Of a stretch of 64,000 nucleotides of DNA, positions 52,468-63,753 are shown one piece after another. The DNA comes from Apiosordaria backusii. Its lineage: Eukaryota; Ascomycota; Sordariomycetes; Sordariales; Lasiosphaeriaceae. The notes beneath the pieces were generated by a model. It was not told the DNA's origin. It did not search any database and worked only from the letters and a program-made list of their open reading frames with translations. Made by a program: the position numbers and the translations under genes. The stretch's first letter is position 1; every line of letters begins with the position of its first letter. The stretch covers positions 1,798,001-1,862,000 of the forward strand of contig JAUKTV010000002.1 in the NCBI GenBank assembly GCA_030549205.1, given 5' to 3'.

Positions 52468-55083
52468 CTAGAGACAGTCCTTCACCCGCCGCTCTCCTTT
52501 CTGATCCAAAACATTCCCCTTTTCATCCAATGACTCTGCAACCGCACTCTGCACATCAGAGAAACCGTCTTCCAGCCCCCGTGTAACCCCAGACTCAGTG
52601 ATCGTGGGAGGGTGCCATGAAGATATGATGCAGTTCTTTAGCTTCGTGACCCCGTTGGTGTCTTGCAATTTGAGTTGAGCTACAATAGGGCAGTCAGTAA
52701 AGTTAATGGAATATAGTCTTGATTGCTGTTGCTTACCATATTCATCAACAGCCACAATCTGTTCGAGAAGTTGTTCCTTATTTGAGACCGGCTTTCCATT
52801 TATGCTTAGTAGGTAGCATGGGTCCCGGATGCCCCATGAGTCGGCGGGCGAACCGCGCTCGGTATCAACGACATAAAGTCCGCGAGGGACTTCAGACATG
52901 ATGATGGTTTGCTCATAGGGTATATCTTGGATCCACAAACCACACCATAGAACCATCCACGAGCGGTGAAGAGTGGAAGCTTCTAGCGTCCTCAACTTAG
53001 CGTGACAAGGCACTCCATCACGAATGAAGATCACCTGAACGATGTCGGACATGAAGGAAAGGGAAGTTGGAACAGGCTTGCCGTCGGCCGCCACCACAAT
53101 GTCGCCGGTCTTCAGCTCAGACCCTGCCTCTGCAACCTTGACCTTCAGGAATTTTCCTACACCGAACTGCCCTTTCACCAGCCAGGCTCCTACGGGGCCA
53201 GCATCGCAAAGCGCGACAGTTTCCCAAAACACCGGTAGCACCCGTGAGCCTTCTTCGAAAAGCTTCACGATGTTGGCGGCCGGTATAGTGATCTCGTGAG
53301 GGAAACTCATCGCAACCACACCAGTCATCAAAAAGTTCCGAAACACTGTGCCTTCTCCAGAGTAGTTCCAGTCGACCACATTACGCAACCTAAGCGGTGA
53401 ATCTACCACATCAATATTGGCATCAACCAGATTGATTGCACGGGGGGTCCAATCCAGGCACCACCCGTTACCCTCAGTGCAGTTACCCCACATCAATCCC
53501 CGGCTCGGCTTGCTAATCCTAGGTGGTCTGAGACCAGGGAGATGCTCTGCTTTGAAGGTTACCATAGACAGCCCGTTCGGATGCACCTGACTAACGGCCC
53601 CCAATGCAGTCTTCTCTTTGTAGGTGACTAATGCATGGTAGCCTGGCATAGATGCTGCAGAAGCTGACACGATAACAACGCCTCGTTCAATAATGTAGCC
53701 CGTAGTGGAAACGATGGCCAGTTCACGAGAACTCCCACGGAAAGGTGGGAAGCAGGCGACTTTCACCCTGATATCGGATGGTAGAAACGACCAGAGTCGT
53801 TCTATGCGGGTTCTGAAAGACTGCTTGGTTTCTGTGCCGGGCCACAAATTGGCTCTCTCGTTGTGAACGATCATGAATCCTGTTGAGGTGTCGAACTCCC
53901 CAGTGGAGAAAAATGCGCTTGGACCAAGATCGTGGCGATGATGGTAGTCCGACCACTTCGTCTCACTGTAGCGCCGCGATGTAATGACGATCTTGTTACC
54001 CCCAGACACTATCTGCTGCTTTATGTCTTCGATAGACTTCACATCTCGACCGTTGACTTCGATGATGTAGTGATCTCGTGTTAACTCTGAGCAAAGAGAA
54101 TGTGAAACATGAAGACTCGGGAATTGACAATGACGACCTCCCGCTACTGGTGGGAGGAATCCTACTGGGCGCTCTGCCACTTCGATAAACCCGTCGTTGA
54201 TATTGAGGTGTCTGATGAGATTGCGGCAAGAATGATCCAAAAGGGGAGCCGATACCGGGACCAAACTGTTGTCTCGCATGACGCTCAGATGAACGGTGCC
54301 GGAGGCTCTTGCGAGGTACTCGTTGTAAGTGTCGAAGGAGTCCGTGACCGCTCCATTAACCGTCATCAAGATGTCGCCCTCGCGGATGCCGCAGTTCGAA
54401 AGAACTCTTTCTGCAACGAGCACATGATCGAGTTGAGGGAGGCTCGGATGACGTCTCTGGTACATAGCAGGCATTTGCAGCTGCCAAATTACACCGATAT
54501 CCGGCTTTTTACCCAACCTTCGCATAATACTGAAAGCGTTGGCCGAGACGACTAAGTCCAGGCCAAGGTAAAAGCCGACGCAGGTCATATCTTCCGCGAT
54601 GACCGGGGCGCCCAGGGGAATGTCTCGAAACAACACACCGAGCCTGAAGCACGTCATATTGTAACCTGCAAAATGCCAGCCAACCAGCGGGGGGTTCTCG
54701 TCTAATTTGGCAATGTGCGTCGTATTGATTCGTCGTGCTCCTTGTTGATCGCGGCTGAGAATCCGGACGGTGCTGCCAGCCACGGGCTTCGGTATTGCCA
54801 AGCCCAGGATGGCGGTATCTGGAAAGTCGACCGTAAGCAACGCAGCACCGGTAGCTGCATCCAGTGGAATGACCTTAGATACCAGTCTCTGCGAGCCGGA
54901 CTCGTAGCGAGCAATGATGCCATTAGCCACGCTGGCGTGGCCAAATGGGGAGAAAACCGTCGTTTGGTTAACGAAAACCCCGTTGGTATTGGTCACAGGT
55001 TGCCGCCATAGGTTGGTACTTGTTACCGAAACGATCGCTCGGTAGAGCTGTTCAAGCTTCTTGTTGTCGGCGTCGCAGTCCAT
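52468..55083 (-). CDS. Nma111/HtrA-like PDZ protein, pseudoprotease
   Basis: A single 871-codon exon, ATG at 55083. The layout follows fungal Nma111: protease-like domain, PDZ, second protease-like domain, PDZ. The first PDZ includes LSNCGIREGDILMTVNG (about residue 240); the last includes SPADSWGIRDPCYLLSINGKP (about 765) and the family-typical end (NCIISSWHPPTITES). Expected catalytic residues are missing: no TNRHV-type histidine, and the serine loop G-x-S-G-x-P is replaced by DIPLGAPVIAED. True Nma111 is a nuclear serine protease of about 1000 residues linked to apoptosis and stress; this shorter, diverged paralog probably binds peptides without cutting. An intact frame over 2.6 kb suggests selection. 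Its promoter and 5' end are copied at 47.6-48.2 kb. Confidence 0.7.
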   Translation of the reverse strand: MDCDADNKKLEQLYRAIVSVTSTNLWRQPVTNTNGVFVNQTTVFSPFGHASVANGIIARYESGSQRLVSKVIPLDAATGAALLTVDFPDTAILGLAIPKPVAGSTVRILSRDQQGARRINTTHIAKLDENPPLVGWHFAGYNMTCFRLGVLFRDIPLGAPVIAEDMTCVGFYLGLDLVVSANAFSIMRRLGKKPDIGVIWQLQMPAMYQRRHPSLPQLDHVLVAERVLSNCGIREGDILMTVNGAVTDSFDTYNEYLARASGTVHLSVMRDNSLVPVSAPLLDHSCRNLIRHLNINDGFIEVAERPVGFLPPVAGGRHCQFPSLHVSHSLCSELTRDHYIIEVNGRDVKSIEDIKQQIVSGGNKIVITSRRYSETKWSDYHHRHDLGPSAFFSTGEFDTSTGFMIVHNERANLWPGTETKQSFRTRIERLWSFLPSDIRVKVACFPPFRGSSRELAIVSTTGYIIERGVVIVSASAASMPGYHALVTYKEKTALGAVSQVHPNGLSMVTFKAEHLPGLRPPRISKPSRGLMWGNCTEGNGWCLDWTPRAINLVDANIDVVDSPLRLRNVVDWNYSGEGTVFRNFLMTGVVAMSFPHEITIPAANIVKLFEEGSRVLPVFWETVALCDAGPVGAWLVKGQFGVGKFLKVKVAEAGSELKTGDIVVAADGKPVPTSLSFMSDIVQVIFIRDGVPCHAKLRTLEASTLHRSWMVLWCGLWIQDIPYEQTIIMSEVPRGLYVVDTERGSPADSWGIRDPCYLLSINGKPVSNKEQLLEQIVAVDEYGKQQQSRLYSINFTDCPIVAQLKLQDTNGVTKLKNCIISSWHPPTITESGVTRGLEDGFSDVQSAVAESLDEKGNVLDQKGERRVKDCL

Positions 55084-55675
55084 GGCAGATGTCGGAAAGT
55101 GCGGTATGGTTCAGTCGGAGGTCAAGTTTGAGAAGTAAGTTGGGAAGATGGTTAACGATAGCTGGATGTGGAAAAGGTTAGACAATACTTATACCAATAA
55201 TAGCGAGTAGAAGTCTGTGATGTTCTGACGGCAGTTTAAGCGCTGGTGTGACTAGCTTCGTTATCGGCAGAGAGGCTGAGGCAAGGGAAGGATGATGAAC
55301 GAAGCCAAACCAGTACGTCAGCCTGTGGTATCTGGGCAGTTGGCCGCCAGTGTAGACCAAATGCAGAAAGTCGGTCAACCTAGGTACCTAATTGATCACA
55401 TCCTCCAAAGATACGAGAGGGGTCTTAATATAAAGTACCTTTCGAAGGGAATGAATGCATTATGATTTGCCATGCAAGTTCCGGAGGTTAGCTCCGGCGG
55501 CAATTTGGGGTGCGGAAACAAAACAAAGCGGCCGGTGAGAGTGTCGTGTTTCTCATCCGGGGACCTAGCCGGTCACATTAACTTTGAACTTGGGCGTCTC
55601 GACGGTCAAGCTGATGAACTGCCCAAGCACGGCACAGCGCGTATGTGAGTAGATAATTTGTTGGCCGAATCAAGG
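55084..55675 (-). promoter_or_regulatory. upstream region of the Nma111-like gene (duplicated block)
   Basis: This block is the part of the inverted duplication that lies before the ATG. It is conserved with 47574-48070 at about 90 percent by eye over the whole length except for the flipped 100-base piece at about 55165-55255. Confidence 0.6.
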
Positions 55676-58260
55676 GCGGGATAGGGAGTGCGTCTGCACA
55701 AATACAAGGCAAACAGACATGGGGCCGATCAGCGCGCAACCCGCTTCCTCCATTGGCGTCCAATCCGATCCTGGCATCTACCCGAGTGCAAGTTTTACAG
55801 TGGCGGTGAAGCGAAGGTTCAGAATTTCTCCAGCGCGGGCAAACGAACCGAGTTCTGCATTTCGTCTTTTGGAAACGACTCCCATTACGAGAGCCGGAGA
55901 CGCAGGATACTTTGGCTGGGAAACATGACCTATCAGAATCAACCCCGTGGCCCATTGGAGGCTGTTTACAAACTTAGGTAAACAGTTGTCCTGAACCAAC
56001 GGTTAGTGGGTGATGACCTACAGGTGCGGCATAGAATAACTGTTATTCGAGTTGATATCAGCAGCCTCAGAAGGAGCATGCTTATTGATGGCGAGATTGC
56101 GTTTCATTCACTTTGTATAGGCCCAGGAGGAAGTAAGCTAGAATAATTTGTGTTGAACTATTTTGTGATCCGCTGGAATGTGTCATCAACTGCGGTGGAA
56201 GCACTGTCTCTTAGCTTTTCCTTGTCTCTGTGTTCCAACTCTACCTCGCGCTCTTTGCCTATATAATTAAGCAACTCAAACCAGGGGTAACACCCGTTCG
56301 TGACGGCTGAATTACACCGTGACTGCTGGGCGTGCAGTAAATGTCTCTCACCCCGGCCCCCGGTTCCGTGCCTCTGTTGATCCCACGCCACCTCAAGCAG
56401 ACCCTTTCAACGCACATAGCACGCTGTGACAGCACATCGAGACAGCGGTGATGGCACACGGAGACATGTCAGCTCTGCGACGTCATGCCCGGGGGGTTAG
56501 GTACCTGGTACCCACTCGACCAGGTCTTCCTGGATTGCTGACACAGTCCCCCTGACCCAGATGTGCCAGTTCATCTATTCCCGCCTCAGAAGCCCAACCG
56601 TAACAAGGTACTCGATGGCTGACCTCGCTTCAATGGTGTCCTCGGTATGGACAGGCCACACGCCAAGAGCTGGCCATTATCAGTAAGGTACCAGTATCGC
56701 TAAATGTGTTCAGTGACAACATACCCTTTCTCCCCAAGAGTCGTCCGGCAAGGGGGGCAACCTGAAAGAAAGCGTTTATCGCAGTAACAGGGATATAAAT
56801 AGTAACGACCCTCAAGGCCCGGACTATTGCGGGGGTTGAACTTGACCATGCTCTCGCACAAAGTAAATATGAGGACGTGTTTGTGATCCATCGCGGACGA
56901 TCGGAATCTGAGTGGTGCAACTTGCTGTCCGCTAAGCTTATGCAGAGCTAGGGTTATATTTATATCCTATGAGAGCGAGACGCCGAACGGGTCTTGTCTT
57001 ATCTCCTCGCTAAGATCCCTATATGGTGTAAGATTGTGTAATGGATCACCAGCGAGCCTTTTTAACTAATGTCCCCGCCAAATCTCTGAGAGTCGACATT
57101 CAGGTTGAGGCTGCAACAGTGCGACCGTGCGACCGCGGGGAACACTCTCCCTGCCCGTCTCAGAACGAAGAGCGCCAGCTGTCATGACCAAGCGCTTCCA
57201 AGCATATCAGCTTAATGCTGGACAGGGGCTGGGGTGGGCAGGGAAGCACTCCGCAGCATGTGCTCCAACAAGCCACCTAACCTTGCGGTTGTGTCAAACC
57301 AACGACCAGGAGCTTGGAACGTACCTTGCTACACTGATATTGTGATCTACCTCAGGTGGGTGGTAGGTATTATCATGCGAGACAGCGCTCATCCAAGCGA
57401 TCGAAGCGGCTGCACGCCTCAGTCCTTTGGGTGGAGGAGGGGGTCAACAAGGATCGCGCGTTGCTCCTCTGCCTCTGGGAAAGCCGCTCGCAGGCGCTCC
57501 TCAGTGTGGCACTCTACCTATGGTCCTCCCCCTGGAAAACCCCCCCCCCTGTCCCCGCTGGGGGCATGCAGTTTTGGCGTGTTGCGCAATGGTCATTGTC
57601 CTTACTGCCTTTGCTGCCACTCGTGCTCCTGACACTGTATGGCGCTGTTCTCAACGATTGACCTACATGTCTTTCCGACTTATCAGTCAATATTCGCTTG
57701 GCTTCAATCCTGGTCATAGTTTCCCAGGCCAGTGATACCTGCCGTCTGATGTACCTTAGTTATTATTTCTTTGGATTCCACGTTCCCCGCAAAGATAGTT
57801 GTTGTAGTCGACGGCCTCGGAGCACCTCTCGCCATTGCCCAAACATACGAGAAAGGAAGGTTCCGGCAACCTGAATCTGGGTTCGTACGACGCCTCATTT
57901 AAAAGCAAAATCAAGACTAATAACATCGTTGAAGGCTCGAAATAATATCGTTAAGCTTGGAGCGAAGATGAAGACAGATTGCTAGCTCAACTGTGTGGAA
58001 TTGGAACCTCGTGTCATTTTTGAAGCATCGAATTAATATATCGAGTCTTTCGGCTAGTGTTTTAGGAGGACTGAAGACAAGCTTTAGCAGCTGAGAATAA
58101 AGGAGATAAAAGGTGCAGTTTTCAGGAAATCTCGTCCCCCTAAATCCTCAAAGCATCGACATCGATATTTGGGTACTTGGCGGCAAACGCTCAACTGCGC
58201 GGTCTGGCACGATAAGGATCCTTATGAGGGTTGCCGAGTGTGCCTGATCTATTTTACATG
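55676..58260. other. long region without a firm gene
   Basis: Candidates only. 55719-55928 (plus) has a protein-like frame without introns. 56891-56700 (reverse) is a 63-codon frame from ATG with YPCYCDKRF and GCPPCRTT, a Cys pattern that could be a small zinc or disulphide protein. 56391-56158 (reverse) ends in a charged helix (VELEHRDKEKLRD). None has supporting splice or family evidence. No repeat copies noticed. Confidence 0.25.
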
Positions 58261-58261
58261 G

Positions 58262-58812
58262 TGACATGCTAGCGTATTTCTGCGGTCCACCCAGCCTTGT
58301 CGCCCCAACAGCGCCGGAGAACACCTCTGTGCAGCGATCCCTCGAAAGAGGTCTGATCAGCCAAAGTCCCCAGAACCCTTGAGGTCGAGTTGCGTCAATA
58401 CGTCCAGCCATTCGCTGTAAATGCGAAGGTCGGCGGCCTATTCGGGGGTCGTGTTGCCGGCCGCTGTATCCGCTCTAAAATGCCAAGTTCGTTTATACTC
58501 AACATTCTTTTTGCACGCCCTTGCCCTTTTGTCTGTCTCGTCTAGGTTGGCAATTTCACTGAGACATGTTATCCGGGATGTGTTCCGCACAACCCGATGC
58601 GCATCAAGGTGAAAACCACCATCAATGGTCTTGAAAATGTTGGGTTGGGTGAGAATCATGAAGCCAATAAAGAATTTTGGAGGACCTATATCAGCACCCC
58701 TGTGGTAGAGGCAAAGAACAAAGGCTGTCGGAATTATCTTTTGGTTACGAATAGGGAGCGGTCCAGGGGCGGACGCTGCAGGTTTGGTTGGGTTCCGGTT
58801 CATATTCTCCAT
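58262..58812 (-). pseudogene. decayed paralog of the 59.3 kb gene
   Basis: From ATG 58812 (MENMNRNP) the frame aligns with the 59297 protein: FVLCLYHRG for FVFRLHRND, FFIGFMILTQPN for GFLGFIIIRTPN, GGFHLDAHRVV for RGFILEEDYIL, TDKRARACKK, then TWHFR. It meets TAG at 58438, beyond which the same frame continues with ADLRIYSEWLD (partner: GEIRLYSDKED), then a TGA, and, one frame away, EVFSGAV (partner: DIFSGDV). The TAG may be a former CAG. So this is a pseudogene, read away from its paralog. Confidence 0.55.
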
Positions 58813-59296
58813 GTCGAGAAGGTAGAATACGGCCCTGAGAGGACGCTCCCCGGATTCTGGCCAGTCCTTGTTGCGCAAACTGGCCTTACAATAGAATGCG
58901 GGTTCGCTGTTGGCACAGACTCTCAGGATTCTCAGATTCTGTCTGAAGTCAGGAATGTGAGGCCCGAAAGCATGGGGTGACCGATTCATGAATCTTCAGC
59001 AACCTTGATATATCTTGATCATATCTGAAACCAACGTTGGCTTTTGACTCTTCCGCCTTGAGGTGACTCGAAATCCATGACCACCGCTTGACCAGCACCA
59101 GCACAAACGTTGTGTGACGCAGCAGGCCACTCAAGGATGGATGTCACTACCTGAGCGAACAAACCACCTCACACGGGCGAAGTCTGTCACTACACATCAC
59201 GAAGCCAGATTCACACATAAATTAGAACTAAAAAGCTCCAAGCCAGGAAGACAGAGCACATAGGGTACTTACCTCAGACTGAGGTCGCATCTCACT

Positions 59297-59863
59297 ATGT
59301 CGCCAACAATGGACATAGAGCCTGAACCCTTACTAGACATGGACGATGACCAACCAAGAAGCGTACTTACCCTCCCCGACCGCAACGAATTCCCAGCTGA
59401 ATTCGTCTTCCGCCTCCATCGCAACGACGCCCGCGACGCAGCCACCGGCTTCCTCGGGTTCATCATCATCCGCACCCCCAACTTCCACAAGCTCATCGAG
59501 CGGGGCTTCATCCTCGAAGAAGATTACATCCTCTCCGAGCGCTCCCGGATCTACAACGACGGCGACTTTGTCCCTGACAAATGGGACGAGCGTGCCAAGT
59601 CAGCTCACCACTCTCTTGTCTGCAGGAGGGTGTGGCCCATCAAGCATCTCGCGTACAGGTACTCGGGCGAGATCAGGTTGTATTCAGACAAGGAGGATCG
59701 GTTAGCTGTGACCGACATCTTTTCAGGCGATGTGTGGACATGGGCGGCCGTGGCGGAGGTTAACGGGTATTTTGATAAGGATGAGGGGGGAAGATTTACA
59801 ACTATGTGGCGGATTGGGTTCGCCAGCCGTTTGATGGGAGGGAGAGGAGGAGTTGGTGCTTGA
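59297..59863 (+). CDS. hypothetical protein (188 aa), paralog of the neighbour
   Basis: Single exon, ATG at 59297. Acidic start (MDIEPEPLLDMDDD), then a compact domain: FPAEFVFRLHRNDARD, TGFLGFIIIRTPNFHKLIE, EEDYILSERSRIYNDGDFVP, KRAKSAHHSLVCRRVWPI-like middle, GEIRLYSDKEDRLAV, FSGDVWTWAAVAEVNGYF. No signal peptide and no family I can name. Head-to-head with its decayed paralog across about 480 bases. Intact, so possibly functional. Confidence 0.6.
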   Translation: MSPTMDIEPEPLLDMDDDQPRSVLTLPDRNEFPAEFVFRLHRNDARDAATGFLGFIIIRTPNFHKLIERGFILEEDYILSERSRIYNDGDFVPDKWDERAKSAHHSLVCRRVWPIKHLAYRYSGEIRLYSDKEDRLAVTDIFSGDVWTWAAVAEVNGYFDKDEGGRFTTMWRIGFASRLMGGRGGVGA

Positions 59864-60751
59864 TTCCTGAAGTGATGGTCAGCGATCCGGATGAGCGATG
59901 ATGGTGTTGGAGGTTCAATGGGGCGGTTTACCATGGCAATTGATAGAGGGGTGGTGGTCTACGTATGCGTAGCTGGTTGGAGGCGTGGAGACTCTCTAGA
60001 GATAAGAATCTATTCTTTTATTCCACAACGCGATATCAGTGACTTTCAGGTCAGTGTAGTATCGACGGGCTCCATCAGCACACCACAACCTGGCTGTGAA
60101 CCGGAGCTGATGCTCCGACCCAGGCCTACGGCCCCCAGTGCAATGTATGAGATGGATGTGAAGTGGCTGTCGCCAAGATGTGTCAATCAGCTATTCATGT
60201 CCACAATAATTATGTGCCAGATTGTGGATATTGGTGACCGGACGAAACCAGGATAGAATACCTAGTTTTGTCTGTAGGCTGGTCTGGAACGCTTCGAGCT
60301 GTATTCACCTTTGAGCCGAAATTTGGATCTCCGGGGAATATTGAAGCCCAACGTTAATGGAACTCTCCGAACGTTCAGCGCATTGCTAAAGTTAGACTTT
60401 TAAGCTCACCGCATTACCCTCAAAGAGGTGTCATGCCCTAACTTGTTGCCATTCAGCTGGCATCGCTATGCCGAAGCTGTCCTAGCCAGTCTTGGCTCAT
60501 AGAAAACTATTGGAAACACTATTGGGGACTTCAGGGAACACGATCCTGCAACGACATTTTGGTCACAAACCCGACGATGCGGATACACCTTGGGAAAAAG
60601 TCTAGAACCTGCTGAGACACGATGGTGGATTGTTACATAAGTAACGATGCCGGCCATTATCGCGATATCCCACTTGACGCTCCATAGGCTCAACACTCCT
60701 TGACACTTGCCGCTATTCCTGGACTGGACACAATCGCCAGGGAAGGTGAAA
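59864..60751. other. intergenic, nothing recognised
   Basis: Frames at 59891-60256 have no motif. The last 100 bases are the likely promoter of the secreted PAN protein. Confidence 0.3.
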
Positions 60752-62776
60752 ATGTTGTCGAAAAAGCAGGACATCTTCCTGCTTTTGTCCAGTCTGTCCT
60801 TGTTCACATCCTCCCATGCCACACCAGACAAGCGGGCTGCGGATGCCCCGACCTGTGACTCGAACGGCAACATAATCGGCGCCGAGACAACCTACACGAC
60901 CGAGTCCGGAAGCATCTACCAAATCACCTGTGGCCGAGAATACTACGGCGGCGATCTTGGGTTCTACCACGTCCAGACGTTCGCCGAATGTATCAAAGCA
61001 TGCGACAGACTTCCCGGTTGCGTTGATGTCAGCTATGTCAACTCTGGCGGCGAGTGCTGGGCCAAGAGCACTGTCACGACCCTTGTTGCCGCCCCTCACG
61101 TCTGGACGGCAGAGCTGATCGAGAAGGGATCTGACGAGTGGTGTGCTCCGCTCGATTGCACCAACGGACAGTCCGACGGCGAGGAGTACGAAACAGAGGA
61201 CGGAAGGCTGTACGAGGTTTTGTGTGGGCAGGACTTTGCGGGAGGGGATATCCCTGGTGCGGCCAAGGGCGTGTCGTTCTTTGAAGATTGTTTGAGGCAC
61301 TGCGACGAGGTGTCAGGTTGTGTTGCAGTCGCATTCTCGAATGGCCAGTGCTATCCCAAGAGCCAGGCCAGTGACGAGGTTCATTACAGGCCGCATGTCT
61401 GGGGAGCCAGGGTCGCCACTGTGGGTGGAGGCGGCAGCAGCAGCAGCACCAGCACCCCACCTTCCTTCTCTAGCAGTGCTGTAGAGACGCCAACCAGCAC
61501 CAGCACCGTTGACGTTGAAACAGCATCTTCAACTTCAACTCCTTCCAGCACCACCGCTTCCTCTGAAGTGCCCTCAACGTCTGTATCTCCCGAGCCTCCT
61601 GTTGAATCTTCGTCAATCGAAGAGCCATCGCCTCCTCCATCTTCGACAGCTTATCCCACGCCCAGCAGCGACCCGGAGACCGTGACCACTCTAGAACCTT
61701 CGAGCGAGCCAGAACCTTCTTCAACCCCTGAGTCTACAAGCAGCGACGCCACCACCTCGTCGTCAGAGTCTTCCACGCCTCCCTCATCTCCACCAGCTTC
61801 CTCTTCCCCAGAGTCAACCAGCAGTGATATTCCCTCGTCCACAGAGGACCCCTCCTCTGAACCATCTTCCTCTGAGCCATCTTCCTCTGAGCCAACCTCC
61901 TCCCCAACATTACCGCCACCCGAGTCCGAATCGCCATCTCCGTCGACTGCTGAATCGACCCAGCCGCCGTCGTCTGAGTCGCCCACCTCCAGCAATACAG
62001 ATGCTACCACAACGTCAACTGCTCTGCCTAGCTGGTGGGGTGGGCCCCTTCCCTCCGACTACTTTACCTCGAGCACATGGGTACCTCCGCCGTTACCTAC
62101 CGGAACCGAACCGGCATGTCTCGCCAACCCAGCAGACTCTCTCGACAGGCAATTCCACCTCATCGACTTCAAACAGCAAGGTTTCCTCATCGACTTAGGT
62201 GACCGTCCTGGTCTTCCGCCACTCGCCGCGACGGAAGAAGAGGGCCAGGCTATGCTCGACGCGCTCGAGGACTGGGTGCCCACGTTGTATCGATTTGAAA
62301 GTCCCGACGGCGGTGCCGATGACTTGTACGACATCGTGGTGGTTGGCACATCCGGACCTAAGCGGTACCTCTCCCTCGAGCAGGATGGGACAATCGGATT
62401 CGCCACAGCATCATCCCCCTCTACAACAACCGTGTTTTTTGCCGGCTGCCAAGGCCGCGTTCGCATCCGTGGAGTAAACGGCGCTCTGTACACCGTCCAC
62501 GCCGCTGGCCCAGGTCTTGCTGCCTCAGCAGTCCTGACAGTGGGCGATCCTCCAAACGACGGCGTCACTGTTCTCCCGCCTGAGTACACCGTCAATGCCA
62601 CTGCTACAGGAGCGACACCACCAGCCAACAACTTCATGCGTCGTAGCACGCTTCAACGTCGCCAGCAGCCCGTGAGACAAGCGGTTCTTGACCGCTGTGG
62701 CACCCAGGCCGTCGGCAGCCTTGCCCATCGCTTTGAAGCCAACGACAAGTACGGTGTCGGGCCGGTGGTCTTATAA
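60752..62776 (+). CDS. secreted Apple/PAN-domain protein with Ser/Thr-rich stalk
   Basis: ATG at 60752 opens a signal peptide (SKKQDIFLLLSSLSLFTSSH) followed by a KR site. Two Apple/PAN-like modules follow (about residues 32-120 and 125-215), each with C..YGGD/AGGD, ..ECIKACD/DCLRHCD, GCVDVSY/GCVAVAF and a closing C-W/C-Y pair. A stalk of about 200 Ser/Thr/Pro/Glu residues comes next, probably O-glycosylated, then a C-terminal domain of about 200 residues (PACLANPADS ... VRIRGVNGALYTVH). Single exon, 674 residues. Likely wall-associated adhesion or recognition. The last codons and the stop lie in or at the edge of a family A repeat (TTATAACAGGGTG), so the native C-terminus after DRCGTQAVG...ANDKYG is probably lost. 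Confidence 0.75.
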   Translation: MLSKKQDIFLLLSSLSLFTSSHATPDKRAADAPTCDSNGNIIGAETTYTTESGSIYQITCGREYYGGDLGFYHVQTFAECIKACDRLPGCVDVSYVNSGGECWAKSTVTTLVAAPHVWTAELIEKGSDEWCAPLDCTNGQSDGEEYETEDGRLYEVLCGQDFAGGDIPGAAKGVSFFEDCLRHCDEVSGCVAVAFSNGQCYPKSQASDEVHYRPHVWGARVATVGGGGSSSSTSTPPSFSSSAVETPTSTSTVDVETASSTSTPSSTTASSEVPSTSVSPEPPVESSSIEEPSPPPSSTAYPTPSSDPETVTTLEPSSEPEPSSTPESTSSDATTSSSESSTPPSSPPASSSPESTSSDIPSSTEDPSSEPSSSEPSSSEPTSSPTLPPPESESPSPSTAESTQPPSSESPTSSNTDATTTSTALPSWWGGPLPSDYFTSSTWVPPPLPTGTEPACLANPADSLDRQFHLIDFKQQGFLIDLGDRPGLPPLAATEEEGQAMLDALEDWVPTLYRFESPDGGADDLYDIVVVGTSGPKRYLSLEQDGTIGFATASSPSTTTVFFAGCQGRVRIRGVNGALYTVHAAGPGLAASAVLTVGDPPNDGVTVLPPEYTVNATATGATPPANNFMRRSTLQRRQQPVRQAVLDRCGTQAVGSLAHRFEANDKYGVGPVVL

Positions 62777-63290
62777 CAGGGTGAATCTGCTCGCCAGGGA
62801 TGAACGAATTCGAAGCGGCGCCTTTTGAGGTGTCCAGCCCCGCTTAGAGACCATCCCACGTCGCTACCTTGGACTTCTTCGTCCCTGGCTCCACCAGCAT
62901 CCTTGCCGCCGAGCCCACGCTGGCTCGCGAACGCCCCACTCGAGGGGCGAACTTGCGAACGCCAGCCGGCGAGGCTGCAAAACGACAATTGTGGTGGGAA
63001 CCGCAGACGATGCAGCACTTCACCGGTTAAAGCGATCTTGCTAACTAGTTAGCGGATGTGCGCGGGTGATGCTAAGGAGCCACTTTGGGATGCTTGGAGA
63101 TGGGGATTGTTGCAGATGCTGGGTGGGGGAGGTTGCTGGCGCGCGTTTTACTGCAGGGAGAAGGGTAGAAGCTGCGAGAATTGAGAGGTGGGATTTGGCA
63201 GATTGACCAGGCTGCGGTGCAAGCCGGAATCTGGTTCCGGTGCTGCATGGCGCATTCACACTGATCAGAGCGGTGAGCCGTCAATAGGCT
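62768..63290. repeat. dispersed repeat family A, copy 3
   Basis: Matches 44755-45345. It lacks about 95 bases present at 45150-45250 and has a short local duplication (GCGAACGCC repeated) near 62925-62960. It begins within the stop codon region of the PAN protein. Confidence 0.85.
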
Positions 63291-63753
63291 TGCCACACAT
63301 CCTCGAAGAAAAGGCATTATACAGAATCAATCGTCCAGGCTTTGAGCTTTCCAGTTTCCCTGAAATGTGGACGTTTACGATGGTGAGCTTGACTTTTGTT
63401 TGAGACAGGATTCTTGTTCTATCCAGTTTAGGTTACCTACTCTTGTACTCACTCCCACGCCTTGCTTTACGGATAAGCAGGAACTCTCTGAGGCAGCGCG
63501 TTGCTTTTCCGTCCGCACTCCGGCTGGAAAGTGCCAGCAATCGGGTCACCGTTCAGCCGACGGAGAGCTATCTGACGGAGTTTATTTACTCCAGTGGCCG
63601 CGGGCCAGGGATTGCGGCAACAGAGGATAAAGGCGACAGCAATATCACGCAACATGGCAGTTAGCAACAATTGTGTACATGTTTTCAAGATAGTCAAGTC
63701 GTCCACTGCTCCAGTGGCAGTGTAATCTGTGCCATTCCGGTCCCCACTGTGAT
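63291..63753. other. no supportable gene
   Basis: Overlapping frames on both strands without motif. Confidence 0.3.

Noticed and set aside
61651..62010. Acidic Ser/Gly/Asp-rich reverse frame within the PAN gene
   Set aside because: It is the antisense of the Ser/Thr/Pro-rich stalk of the plus-strand gene.
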